47,368 nucleotides of DNA, from assembly GCA_012840535.1 (NCBI GenBank), contig DULF01000047.1:1-47368 (forward strand), written 5' to 3'. Of this stretch, positions 9,131-18,137 are shown piece by piece (position 1 is the first letter of the stretch; each line of letters opens with the position of its first letter). Position numbers and translations under genes: made by a program. The notes under the pieces are model-generated. The model did not search any database. It was not told the origin of the DNA and saw only the letters and a list, made by a program, of their open reading frames with translations. Source of the stretch: Clostridiaceae bacterium. Lineage in GTDB: Bacteria; Bacillota; Clostridia; Acetivibrionales; DUMB01.

Positions 9131-10207
9131 CTACAATATCTTGTTAACGCTGCACTTGGGTTTTGCAAAAATCATTCTTCCCGCTGCAGTCTGCAGCACA
9201 CTTGTCACCATTACACTTATGCTTTCGCCTATGTGTTTTTTGCCTCCGTCGACAACTATCATTGTTCCGTCATCCAGGTATGCTACACCCTGGCCATTTT
9301 CCCTGCCGTCCTTTATTACCTGCACAGTCATCTCTTCACCTGGAAGAGCAATAGGCTTTACCGCGTTAGCAAGTTCGTTTATGTTTAAAACCGTGACATC
9401 CTGCAGACTGGCAACCTTGTTCAGATTATAGTCTATGGTGAGAACTTTTCCGCCAAGCCTCTTGGCAAACTTTAAAAGTGCACTGTCAACCTCTTCTCCC
9501 TCATCGATCGTAATATTTTCAATTCTTATCGGATGTTTGAGTTCCTTCTGTAATATGTTTAAAACATCAAGCCCTCTTCTTCCTTTATTTCTTTTTAACA
9601 CATCGGAGGAATCCGCAATGCGCCTGAGCTCCTCCAGCACAAAACCGGGAATAATAAGTTCGCCTTCAATAAAACCGCTTCTGCATATATCTACTATTCT
9701 TCCGTCAATGATAACACTTGTATCAAGCACTTTGGGCCCCGGTGAGCCTTTTGAGTTTTTGGAAAATCCACCTTTATTTTTGAAAACCTCAAATAAATCT
9801 TCGTTTCTTTTACCTATAGCAAGCCCTATTCCTATACAACCAAATAAAATATTAACGGCTATTGAAATCGGAACACCTATAACGTCCACTTTATTTATGG
9901 GTATTGTAATCAGATTTGCTACTATTAATCCGATTATTAGTCCGACTGAACTTATTGCAAGCTCATAGAGGGTCATTTTTTGAATGGCGGATTCAACTTT
10001 GTCAAATAATTCCATAACTGATTCAATAACCTTATTCCCCGTGGTGTAGAAAATAACAGCTGAAACCAGTGAAATGAATAAATACAAAGCAATTTTGATT
10101 TCCTGAGAAGCATTGGTCTCATTTACATAAAAAAGTGTTCTCGTCAAAGTATAACCGGTTATCGCCCCAACAGCGGCAAAAGAAATTTTTATAACTCTAT
10201 TCAACAC
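9131..10207 (-). CDS. yacL: PIN/TRAM domain membrane protein, YacL family
   Basis: 358 aa. I prefer the GTG start (MLNRVIK, matching the Bacillus protein's MLKR start) behind GGGGGAG, rather than the track ATG six codons upstream that lacks a ribosome site. Four membrane helices fill residues 1-135. They are followed by a cytoplasmic PIN nuclease-like domain beginning VLDTSVIIDGRIVDIC, with further acidic residues in VLEELRRIAD, DEGEEVDSAL and TIDYNLNK. A C-terminal TRAM domain (about 285-345) suggests RNA binding. YacL's exact job is poorly known; a membrane-tethered ribonuclease is an inference. carD lies 72 bp upstream in the same direction. Confidence 0.92.
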   Translation of the reverse strand: MLNRVIKISFAAVGAITGYTLTRTLFYVNETNASQEIKIALYLFISLVSAVIFYTTGNKVIESVMELFDKVESAIQKMTLYELAISSVGLIIGLIVANLITIPINKVDVIGVPISIAVNILFGCIGIGLAIGKRNEDLFEVFKNKGGFSKNSKGSPGPKVLDTSVIIDGRIVDICRSGFIEGELIIPGFVLEELRRIADSSDVLKRNKGRRGLDVLNILQKELKHPIRIENITIDEGEEVDSALLKFAKRLGGKVLTIDYNLNKVASLQDVTVLNINELANAVKPIALPGEEMTVQVIKDGRENGQGVAYLDDGTMIVVDGGKKHIGESISVMVTSVLQTAAGRMIFAKPKCSVNKIL

Positions 10208-10279
10208 GGTATATGACTCCCCCATACTAATAGTATATTGTTTTGAATAGATTTTAAGTCCCGTGAATGAGAGTAAAAA

Positions 10280-10765
10280 TCAGGCCAAAGTTTTCAGCAA
10301 ACCGTCAATTGTTTTCTCCATTTCCAGTTGATTGACACCTTTTGCGAGAACAAGTTCACTTATGAGAATTTGTCTTGCACTACTCAGCATTTTTCTTTCA
10401 CCGGTAGATAAACCTTTTTTCTTTTCCCGCAGCATAAGGGCTCTAACCACATCCGCTACTTCAAATATGTCACCGCTTTTAATCTTGGACATATTTTCCC
10501 TGTAACGCTTGTTCCAATTGCTTGTTACGTTAACATTCCTGTCTTGCAATATTTCAAATACCTTGTCCACTTCCTGCGAACCGATAATACTCCTTATTCC
10601 GATACCGTCAACATTTTGCGTCGGAATCATTACCTTCATGTCGCCTATAGGCATTTTTAATATGTAATAGCTCTGTTTTTGCCCGAGAATCTCCCTCTCT
10701 TCGATTGATTCAATTATGCCTGCTCCATGCATAGGATATACAATTTTATCCCCTACATTATACAT
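10280..10765 (-). CDS. carD: CarD family RNA polymerase-binding transcription factor
   Basis: 161 aa from MYNVGDKIVYPMHGAG; the ATG sits 8 nt after GGAGG. The track start is a GTG five codons earlier that overlaps the ribosome site. Residues 1-60 form the Tudor-like RNA polymerase interaction domain, and the rest is the helical DNA-binding domain. CarD/CdnL proteins stabilise open promoter complexes, especially at rRNA promoters. It is the first gene of a carD-yacL unit. Confidence 0.92.
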   Translation of the reverse strand: MYNVGDKIVYPMHGAGIIESIEEREILGQKQSYYILKMPIGDMKVMIPTQNVDGIGIRSIIGSQEVDKVFEILQDRNVNVTSNWNKRYRENMSKIKSGDIFEVADVVRALMLREKKKGLSTGERKMLSSARQILISELVLAKGVNQLEMEKTIDGLLKTLA

Positions 10766-10811
10766 AGGTATTTCCTCCACATACTGCCAAGTAGTGCTGA
10801 GTTACTTTTTT

Positions 10812-10840
10812 AGTATACTACAAATATCCTTTAATGTCAA
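10812..10840 (-). promoter_or_regulatory. Promoter for carD-yacL
   Basis: A consensus TTGACA is followed after exactly 17 bp by TATACT on the minus strand, about 47 bp upstream of the carD start. Confidence 0.8.
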
Positions 10841-10933
10841 AAAGAATCATTCTACCATTAGAAATACCAACTGTCAATGAAAAATTTAAATTCCATTTAT
10901 TTACATTTATACCATCCTTAATATCTTTTTTAA

Positions 10934-10963
10934 TTGACAAAAACATGTCCCTGCAATTATAAT
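10934..10963 (+). promoter_or_regulatory. Promoter for the 132-aa gene
   Basis: TTGACA and TATAAT, both perfect, are separated by 18 bp. This lies about 110 bp before the ATG at 11076. The 310-bp gap between divergent carD and this gene holds this promoter and the carD promoter. Confidence 0.75.
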
Positions 10964-11075
10964 TAAACTGTGCAAGCAAAGATTTAACTATATTGTAAAT
11001 CCTTGTACGAGCTAATAAACAGACAGAAATTTTGTGAAACTATTAATATAAGTATTTACAGCCAGGGAGTGAACA

Positions 11076-11474
11076 ATGTTGAAGGATATGATGTTGGATA
11101 AATTCCAATATACTGTACTTGAGCTTCTCGTAAGAAATAAAAGCATTATTGACCAACTTTCAAAATTCCAGGATTCGAACGCCAGGATAAACCGTTCAAT
11201 CGTAAAAGCAGTAACGCATTGCGGTTGTATTGAAATTAACGCCAAAAAGCAGAATTACGATGAAAATCTTGATTTCGATGAAATACGCAGTCATATGGAA
11301 ACTCATCTGAAAGGCGAGCTCTGTGATAACTGCAGAGACATTATTGAGAAGGAAATCGGGCGAAATCTTTTCTATCTGGCATCAATCTGCAATACTCTTG
11401 ACTTAAATCTCTATGATATTTTAATAAAAGAGCACGAACGGCTAAAAGTTCTCGGAAAATATACCTTGCGGTAA
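11076..11474 (+). CDS. Uncharacterised 132-aa protein with conserved-looking cysteines
   Basis: The ATG follows AGGGAGTGAACA. The protein is mostly helical, with no signal peptide or membrane segment. A CGC triplet motif (THCGCIEIN, near 49) and CDNC (near 88) could bind a metal or form a redox pair. I recall similar short proteins in other clostridia but do not know a function. It has its own strong promoter and sits, in the opposite direction, where disA would be expected between radA and yacL. Nothing shows that it replaces DisA. Confidence 0.75.
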   Translation: MLKDMMLDKFQYTVLELLVRNKSIIDQLSKFQDSNARINRSIVKAVTHCGCIEINAKKQNYDENLDFDEIRSHMETHLKGELCDNCRDIIEKEIGRNLFYLASICNTLDLNLYDILIKEHERLKVLGKYTLR

Positions 11475-11500
11475 GCATGATATGTATAAATGCAAAAATA

Positions 11501-11541
11501 AGCTGCATCGTCCAGAGCCCTGTCCAATGCAGCCGTATTTT
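11501..11541. terminator. Bidirectional terminator between convergent genes
   Basis: GCTGCAT pairs with ATGCAGC across an 18-nt partly structured loop. It is followed by a run of seven T on the plus strand and TTATTTTT on the minus strand. It serves the 132-aa gene and radA. Confidence 0.7.
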
Positions 11542-11545
11542 TTTC

Positions 11546-12910
11546 TTAACTTAGAAGTACATCCAGCGCTTCTCTTACGTTTTCAACAGGCTGTATGTTT
11601 ATTCCCTCTAATCCTTTAATCTGTCTTACTACTTTGATATTTCCCGCCGGAATTATACAATTCTTAAATCCCAGTCTTAAAGCTTCCATTATCCTTTTGT
11701 CCACCTGGCTGACTGCTCTTACTTCACCCGTTAATCCCACCTCACCTATTACAACAGTGCCAGGCAATATGGGACTATTCTTAAAGCTTGAAGCAATAGC
11801 GGCCGTGATTCCCAGGTCACAGGCAGGCTCATCGAGTTTCATCCCCCCGACAACATTGACATATGCATCATGGTTATACAACTGAAGGCCAACCCTTTTT
11901 TCCAGCACCGCCATCAAAAGAGTAACACGGTTATAATCAACACCGGTCGTCATTCTCCGGGGCATTCCGAAATTTGTGGCACATACAAGTGCCTGTACCT
12001 CAACAAGCATGGGCCTTGTTCCCTCAACACTGGAAACAACTACGGATCCAGGAGCGTCTTCAGGCATCCCGGAAAGCATCATCGCAGAAGGATTGTCAAC
12101 CTCACAAAGTCCAATGTCTCTCATTTCAAAAATGCCTATTTCATTGGTCGAACCAAACCTGTTTTTCACGGAACGCAGCACCCTGTAACTTGAGTGTCTT
12201 TCTCCCTCAAAATACAGTACCGTATCAACCATATGCTCCAAAACTTTTGGACCTGCAATGGCGCCTTCTTTTGTAACATGTCCCACAATCATCACGGCTA
12301 TGCCTGTGCTTTTTGCAATCCGCATAAGGCCTGCTGTTGTTTCCCGGACCTGGCTTACGCTGCCAGGAGCGGAAGTCAGGTCATCCCTGAAGATGGTTTG
12401 TATGGAATCAATAATGACCAGGCCGGGTTTTACGCTGTCAATTAGTTCCTCTATTACACCGAAATTTGTCTCCGACACCATCAACAAGTCAGCTCTTTTT
12501 ACCCCAAGCCTGTCAGCTCTTATTTTAATTTGTTTAATGGATTCTTCTCCGGATATATATAAAATTTTTGAATCAAGCCCGATCATGTTGCAAACTTGAA
12601 GAAGGAGCGTCGATTTGCCTATTCCCGGATCACCGCCCACAAGTACAAGGGAGCCTTTCACAACTCCTCCCCCAAGGACTCTGTCCATTTCCTTCATCCC
12701 TGTGGAATACCGCTTTTCTTTATCAACAGCTATATCGTTTATGCTCACCGGAACATTCTTCCTTCCGGTATCGGTCCTGCCTCCGGGCTTTCCGCCCACT
12801 GCTTCCTCAATGAAAGTATTCCACTGGTTACATGCAGGACATTTACCAAGCCATCCGCTTGATTCGTAACCACATTCCTGGCATATAAAAACCGATTTAA
12901 CTCTTGCCAT
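11546..12910 (-). CDS. radA: DNA repair protein RadA/Sms
   Basis: 454 aa, full length. The N-terminal zinc finger has C10, C13, C24 and C27. The RecA-like core has Walker A GGDPGIGKST (92-101) and the RadA-specific KNRFG motif near 256. The C-terminal third is the Lon-protease-like domain. RadA is a branch-migration helicase acting at recombination intermediates. GGGAGGG precedes the ATG. In many Firmicutes radA follows clpC and is followed by disA. Here about 5 kb of glycan genes separates it from clpC, and disA is not next to it. Confidence 0.96.
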   Translation of the reverse strand: MARVKSVFICQECGYESSGWLGKCPACNQWNTFIEEAVGGKPGGRTDTGRKNVPVSINDIAVDKEKRYSTGMKEMDRVLGGGVVKGSLVLVGGDPGIGKSTLLLQVCNMIGLDSKILYISGEESIKQIKIRADRLGVKRADLLMVSETNFGVIEELIDSVKPGLVIIDSIQTIFRDDLTSAPGSVSQVRETTAGLMRIAKSTGIAVMIVGHVTKEGAIAGPKVLEHMVDTVLYFEGERHSSYRVLRSVKNRFGSTNEIGIFEMRDIGLCEVDNPSAMMLSGMPEDAPGSVVVSSVEGTRPMLVEVQALVCATNFGMPRRMTTGVDYNRVTLLMAVLEKRVGLQLYNHDAYVNVVGGMKLDEPACDLGITAAIASSFKNSPILPGTVVIGEVGLTGEVRAVSQVDKRIMEALRLGFKNCIIPAGNIKVVRQIKGLEGINIQPVENVREALDVLLS

Positions 12911-12976
12911 TTTCCCTCCCGATTATTGTCACCTTTATCATGATTATATCATAACTTGAAGTAAGGAGGATAAATT

Positions 12977-13078
12977 ATGATTTCACTTGCCAAAAAAATC
13001 ATTTTGTTTTTTAATCTGGTACTGAACTATGGAATAAGCCCTATAACCATAATCAGGCACAGCAGGAATGCCTATTGA
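12977..13078 (+). CDS. Small ORF, 33 aa, with a perfect ribosome binding site
   Basis: Too short for the ORF track. AAGGAGG lies 6 nt before the ATG, which encodes MISLAKKIILFFNLVLNYGI and 13 more residues, ending HSRNAY. It has a hydrophobic N-terminal half and a basic tail, like a small membrane peptide. A weak promoter (TTGTCA, 15 bp, TATCAT) precedes it. It is divergent from radA and convergent with GH15, ending 14 bp from the GH15 stop. No homologue is known to me. Confidence 0.4.
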   Translation: MISLAKKIILFFNLVLNYGISPITIIRHSRNAY

Positions 13079-13091
13079 TTCTGCATGTTTT

Positions 13092-15026
13092 TCACAATAC
13101 CCCTTTCTCGGTCAACTCTGTCAGCACAAGTATGAACATGGCATGTGACCAGGTGAGGGGTATAACCCATGCCGGCTTCCCGCTTTCTTTATCAACCTGT
13201 TCCGGAAGCAGATTGAGCTTCGTGCATGATTTTACAGCCCATTCAAAATAATCCTTTGCTTTGCTGAAATCGCCCTTTTTAATATGATACAGGGCAGCCC
13301 ACAGAGTTGTGATTATCCATGGATTCCCTCCAATGTATTTGTCGTTCTCGTATCTTTTGAGTCCGCCAACTTTCGGTGAGATGAGGCGTTCTTCAATAGT
13401 TTTGACAGTATTTACAATTCTTGGATCCTCAACATCAAATACTTCAAAAGGTATCGCCATCCCGAGGAGGCTGACATCAACAGTCCAGTCTTCGGAGGTA
13501 ACATCCTTGCAATAGCCTTTAGGATTAACCTTTATCATAATTTTATTATCAGTATGCTCTTCCTCCCATGGATTAAGTTTTACCCGCACGCTTCTTATAA
13601 ACCTTTTTTCCTCTTCCTTCCAAAAGTTTTTTACAATCGCTGTTTTTATTTTTTCAGCGGCTGATTTCCAATCGTCAATATAATACCGTGAAAATCCAAG
13701 TATTTCAGCAATTCTTGCCCCAGCCTTTATCCCGGCATAAACTGCTGCGGAAGAATACGCATGTTCGCCGAACCTCTCCTCCCAAAGGTCATAACTTGGT
13801 CCAGGCAGACCGGTTTCCTCATCAATAAACTTTATCATAAACTCTACCGCTCTTTTTGCACTTTCCCACATTTTTTCCAAAAAAGCTATATCTTTTGTTA
13901 CCTCATAGTGTTTCAACATCCCCCATACAAGAGTCCCGGTTTCATCTATCTGCAATCCCCAGGAGGGAGCCAGATTGCCGTCCATGTAGTAACGCTGATG
14001 CCATGAACCGTTTTCGTCCTGTGTATTTAACACCCAATCGTAAAACTTGTCTACAACAGAACCAAGACCGCATTTATCCAGCGCCGCAGTTATGAACGCA
14101 GCATCCCTTCCCCAGCAGTAAGCATATTTACCGCACCTTGTAAATTCTTCATCCACTTCGGGAGACGCAAGAAGTCCTCCGCTTTTTTTATCAGCCATAA
14201 GCTTAAAAACCAGCAGTGAGCGTTTGTACAGGCTGTCAATCTCATCTACGCCTGTCAAAACTTTCTTTGTTCCTTTCAGATAATTAATCCAATAATTTCT
14301 CGTCGCCTCATAATATGTTGAGGGCTCTCCGTTTCTGGCACACTTTGTTATGGCCTTAATTCCTTTTAGACTATGAGATGCGCAAATATATAAGGTAAAT
14401 GTTTTCTTTTCCCCTTTATAAATAGGGTCCAGTTTCCAGGAAACAGCTCCATCACTCATCATTCCAATATTATCAAACCCGTTAAGCCACGTGGATTTCG
14501 CGCTTTCAAACGCATTGTTTCCTAATTGAAATTGGTACACTTCCCTGTCGGCGGAAAGCGAAATATAGTAGCCATGCCTGTAATGCACAAGAGCTTCATT
14601 TTCAAAATCAAAGAATATTCCTGCACGGTCAAAACCGTTTGACATTCCTGAGGAAAATATGATAAATCCTGGTTCAATTGCCTGCTCACCTGTATTTTCC
14701 AAGTTGTAATGCCTTACAAAAATATCTTTGTCCGGCAGGACAAAATCCAGTTGTTCAATCTTTAAGCCCCTCCAGATATCTTCAAATACAGTTTTTACTA
14801 TATTGGTATCCTCAATATACTGCTGGTGTTTATTAAATTCACTTTCATTCAGCCATACTGTGCTGTTTTTATAACCTGTCAAAAAAACTCCTGTAAGCAT
14901 TTTGTCTATATGTTGAGGAAAATCAATATTGGGCCAGAATAATCTTACCAGTTCACCGTTTTCGCTGATACACCCCAGCATGCATGAATTGCCCACAATT
15001 GCATCATTAAAATATGTTTTTGCCAT
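13092..15026 (-). CDS. Glycoside hydrolase family 15 protein (glucoamylase/trehalase-like)
   Basis: 644 aa, no signal peptide, so cytoplasmic. The N-terminal beta-sandwich domain (about 1-260) precedes an (alpha/alpha)6 barrel. GH15 signatures include YCWGRDAAFITAAL and GLPGPSYDLWEERFGEHAYS, where the Glu of DLWEER is the likely catalytic acid, and a second acidic site near HAMFI at the end. GH15 enzymes release glucose from alpha-glucans, dextrans or trehalose; the substrate here is not clear. GGGGGATGAATA precedes the ATG. It lies between clpC and radA with no obvious operon partner. Confidence 0.88.
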   Translation of the reverse strand: MAKTYFNDAIVGNSCMLGCISENGELVRLFWPNIDFPQHIDKMLTGVFLTGYKNSTVWLNESEFNKHQQYIEDTNIVKTVFEDIWRGLKIEQLDFVLPDKDIFVRHYNLENTGEQAIEPGFIIFSSGMSNGFDRAGIFFDFENEALVHYRHGYYISLSADREVYQFQLGNNAFESAKSTWLNGFDNIGMMSDGAVSWKLDPIYKGEKKTFTLYICASHSLKGIKAITKCARNGEPSTYYEATRNYWINYLKGTKKVLTGVDEIDSLYKRSLLVFKLMADKKSGGLLASPEVDEEFTRCGKYAYCWGRDAAFITAALDKCGLGSVVDKFYDWVLNTQDENGSWHQRYYMDGNLAPSWGLQIDETGTLVWGMLKHYEVTKDIAFLEKMWESAKRAVEFMIKFIDEETGLPGPSYDLWEERFGEHAYSSAAVYAGIKAGARIAEILGFSRYYIDDWKSAAEKIKTAIVKNFWKEEEKRFIRSVRVKLNPWEEEHTDNKIMIKVNPKGYCKDVTSEDWTVDVSLLGMAIPFEVFDVEDPRIVNTVKTIEERLISPKVGGLKRYENDKYIGGNPWIITTLWAALYHIKKGDFSKAKDYFEWAVKSCTKLNLLPEQVDKESGKPAWVIPLTWSHAMFILVLTELTEKGVL

Positions 15027-15252
15027 TATTCATCCCCCAATTCTTGGTTATTTCCCGCGCCCTGCCTCTTTACACACTCCGGCGGGAGAATATTTCCCAT
15101 TTCGTTTCTTTCAGTATTTTGCGCCCGCTGGTTATGTTAAATCAGTACAAATATATTTTTTGCTATTAACTAAGTATAATAATAAATATTTTTCCTTACA
15201 AAGGCAAAAATAATATAGAATCTTTTTCAGTATTGTTTAATGGAGGAACGAA

Positions 15253-16509
15253 ATGACGTTACAGCTAAATATCTTGGTAATGCGCATAACACAAATAGTC
15301 CAGGTGTTAGTTTTTATTGCAGGGTGCTATTTTTTCAGTATATCATTATTTGGATGGATAAAAAGAAAAGAAAATTCAGCCGAACAATACCCTCCGAAAA
15401 AACGTTTTGCCCTTATTGTTGCGGCGCACAATGAAGAAATTGTTATACCTCATATCATTGACAGCCTTTTTAGACAAAACTACCCAAGGGAACTATATGA
15501 TGTATTTGTTATTGCTGACAACTGCAGCGACAGAACAGCGGAAATTGCCGAAAAACACGGTGCAATAGTGTACATAAGGCAAAACTCCGAGGAAAGAGGC
15601 AAGGGATACGCACTTGAATGGATGTTTGAAAAGATTTTCAATATGGAGAAAAAATATGATGCAGTAAGCATATTTGATGCAGATAACCTTGTATCCTCCA
15701 ACTTTTTGCTTGAAATGAACAAGCAGTTATGTAAAGGACACAAGGTTGTACAGGGATACATAGACAGCAAAAATCCATTTGATTCGTGGATAACCTGTTC
15801 TTACTCCATAGCGTTCTGGCTTTCAAACAGAATCTTTCAACTTCCGAGATACTACTTAGGTTTAAGCTGCGGATTATCCGGGACAGGATTTTGCATTGAT
15901 ATCGAGCTCCTGAAGGAAATTGGCTGGGGAGCAACCTGCCTTACTGAAGACCTGGAATTTACCATGAAGCTTGCGTTAAACGGCAAAAAAGTTGCATGGG
16001 CCCACAATGCGGTAGTATATGACGAAAAGCCTCTTACGCTGAAACAATCCTGGAATCAAAGAAAAAGGTGGATGCAGGGGCATGCAGATTGCGCAAGCCG
16101 TTACCTTAAGCCGCTCTTCTCAAAAGCTTTTAAAGAAGGGGACCTTGTGGCTTTTGATTGCGCAGTGTATTTATTTCAGCCAATCAGATTTGTGCTTATC
16201 GGCATAATTACAATAATGATGTGGATACAAACAGTTTATCCTGAATCGCCTTTTTACACTTTGAGATTTATATTCCCTGAAAGCATATGGTATATTTTTG
16301 TTATACTTCAATTTTTCTATGGTCCTTTTATAATACTTATAGAGAAAAAATTCAATCTCAAAGTCATCCTGGGGTTCATCGTGTATCCCATATATTGCCT
16401 TACCTGGGTCCCAATCACGATACAAGGATTTTTGAGCAAAGACAATAAAAACTGGTTTCATACCGTCCATACAAGGGAAATCAGCATAAAGGAGCTTGAA
16501 AAAGCTTAG
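15253..16509 (+). CDS. Family 2 glycosyltransferase, membrane-bound (cellulose synthase-like)
   Basis: 418 aa, start behind GGAGG. An N-terminal helix (about 10-35) is followed by a GT-A catalytic domain with the nucleotide-sugar motif ADNCSDRTA, the metal motif FDADNLV, TED in LTEDLEF and the processive QxxRW motif in QRKRWMQG. Three or four C-terminal helices follow. This is the layout of processive enzymes that polymerise and extrude a beta-glycan. The product is unknown. It is convergent with a close paralogue, with only 23 bp between stops. Confidence 0.88.
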   Translation: MTLQLNILVMRITQIVQVLVFIAGCYFFSISLFGWIKRKENSAEQYPPKKRFALIVAAHNEEIVIPHIIDSLFRQNYPRELYDVFVIADNCSDRTAEIAEKHGAIVYIRQNSEERGKGYALEWMFEKIFNMEKKYDAVSIFDADNLVSSNFLLEMNKQLCKGHKVVQGYIDSKNPFDSWITCSYSIAFWLSNRIFQLPRYYLGLSCGLSGTGFCIDIELLKEIGWGATCLTEDLEFTMKLALNGKKVAWAHNAVVYDEKPLTLKQSWNQRKRWMQGHADCASRYLKPLFSKAFKEGDLVAFDCAVYLFQPIRFVLIGIITIMMWIQTVYPESPFYTLRFIFPESIWYIFVILQFFYGPFIILIEKKFNLKVILGFIVYPIYCLTWVPITIQGFLSKDNKNWFHTVHTREISIKELEKA

Positions 16510-16532
16510 GATAAAATGGAATAAAATGTACC

Positions 16533-17792
16533 CTATAATAAATCAGCCAAATCCATTGACCGCGTATGCAGAGTGTGGGACCACTCTTTTTGATCTTTGT
16601 CAATAAAACCTTGAATTATAATGGGTATCCAGGTAAGGTTGTAAAATGGGAACAAAATATAATACAAAATAATCTTTATATTTGCCCTGCCGTCCATAAA
16701 AACAAATATTATGCCAACGTAGGTTGTTATTATGAGCGTTAAAGCTGCAATGAAACCATTGGCGCTTATCACCTGCGTTAAATCCGTAAAAAGCACAAAT
16801 CTAAGAAAATTGGCAAAAAGTCCAACTCCGCTGATAACTATGATTAACGGTTGAATAAGATACAGCGCGCAGTCGAATGCAATCAAATCCTTATCACGTA
16901 TAAATTTTGCAAAGAGTTTTTTCAGATATCTGCATGCACAATCAGACTGTCCCTGCATCCAGCGCTTTCTCTGTCTCCAGGACTGGGCAAGGGTTATGGG
17001 TTTTTCATCATATACAACTGCCTTATGGGACCAGTAAGCCTTTTTCCCTGCCAAAACAAGTTTTATTGTGAATTCCAGGTCTTCAGTAAGGCATGTGGCA
17101 TTCCATCCAATTTCCTTCAGTACTTTGGTGGAAACAGTAAAACCCGTACCCCCAATTGCGCAAGACAACCCCAGATAATATCTTGGAAGCTGAAACAATC
17201 TGTTATTTAACCAGTATGTAATTGAATAACTTCCTGATATCAAAGAATCCAAAGGGTTTTTACTGTCAAGATAGCCCTGTATTACCTCATGCCCCATGCA
17301 GAGGTGTTTGTTCATTTCCTTTAAAAAATTAGGCGATACAAGGTTGTCCGCATCAAAGACGCATACTGCGTCATAACTTTTTTCCATGGCAAAGAGCTTT
17401 CTGAACATCCATTGCAATGCATAGCCTTTGCCCCTTTTTTTATTGTCAAATCTCTCATACACTATAGCCCCGTTTTCCCTTGCAATTCTGGCAGTATTGT
17501 CATTACAGTTGTCCGCAATAACATATACATCATACAAATCTGTTGGATAATCCAAATTTTTAAGGTTTCTCACAATATTGCCTATAACCAGTTCTTCGTT
17601 ATGCGCAGCAACCAACAAGGCAAATCTGTGTTTAGGCGCGTACTTCTCTGCATCAGCCTCCTTTCTTTTAACCCATCCGAAAATTGAAATTACAAAGTGA
17701 TAAAGAAAGACAGGAAATAACAAGTATTGAAGTGCAAAAACAATGGTATTGACGATAGATTTAATAGTATGCAAGTTGCCAACCTCAAACAT
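16533..17792 (-). CDS. Family 2 glycosyltransferase, paralogue of the preceding gene
   Basis: 419 aa from the ATG (MFEVGN) behind GAGGGG. The track start 24 codons upstream has no ribosome site and would make it longer than its partner. It shares every motif with the convergent copy: ADNCNDNTA, FDADNLV, LTEDLEF, QRKRWMQG, and matching helices. By eye most core positions are identical. The pair is a tail-to-tail inverted duplication. The 345-bp gap to clpC contains AT-rich DNA and two hairpins listed separately. Confidence 0.88.
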   Translation of the reverse strand: MFEVGNLHTIKSIVNTIVFALQYLLFPVFLYHFVISIFGWVKRKEADAEKYAPKHRFALLVAAHNEELVIGNIVRNLKNLDYPTDLYDVYVIADNCNDNTARIARENGAIVYERFDNKKRGKGYALQWMFRKLFAMEKSYDAVCVFDADNLVSPNFLKEMNKHLCMGHEVIQGYLDSKNPLDSLISGSYSITYWLNNRLFQLPRYYLGLSCAIGGTGFTVSTKVLKEIGWNATCLTEDLEFTIKLVLAGKKAYWSHKAVVYDEKPITLAQSWRQRKRWMQGQSDCACRYLKKLFAKFIRDKDLIAFDCALYLIQPLIIVISGVGLFANFLRFVLFTDLTQVISANGFIAALTLIITTYVGIIFVFMDGRANIKIILYYILFPFYNLTWIPIIIQGFIDKDQKEWSHTLHTRSMDLADLL

Positions 17793-18005
17793 TCTCAACC
17801 CCTCTTTTGTATAAAAATTTTCAGGCAAAACATACATACTAATAAAAGATATACCTATCATCAATCACAATCAATTATGGTTTTTAACAAAAATTCTTTA
17901 GCTGACGAGAAAAATTTCTAACTATTAGATAAATATTAAATAAAGAATTTGAAAAAATTTATGAAATATATATAAATCGAAGACAACAGTCCTTTTTTAT
18001 TTGGA

Positions 18006-18093
18006 GGGGCGCAATAATCTGCGCCCCCTGCCTGCAAACCGCTTGTTTCTGTTCCTTATCGAAGAATTTACTCAAAGGCTCCAGACAGGAGCC
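18006..18093 (-). terminator. Hairpins downstream of clpC
   Basis: Two stems lie here: GGGGCGCA/TGCGCCCC (8 bp, 18006-18027) and GGCTCC/GGAGCC (6 bp, 18077-18093). Neither is followed by a strong T tract on the minus strand, so termination of the ctsR-clpC operon here is only likely. Confidence 0.35.
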
Positions 18094-18137
18094 CCACTTG
18101 CCGTACTTCTTCGAAAAATGCTTGTAGTCTTTGGCGT

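Noticed and set aside
9435-9968. 177-aa plus-strand ORF antisense to yacL
   Set aside because: It is a shadow of the YacL coding frame, rich in Ser and Pro, with no ribosome site or family.
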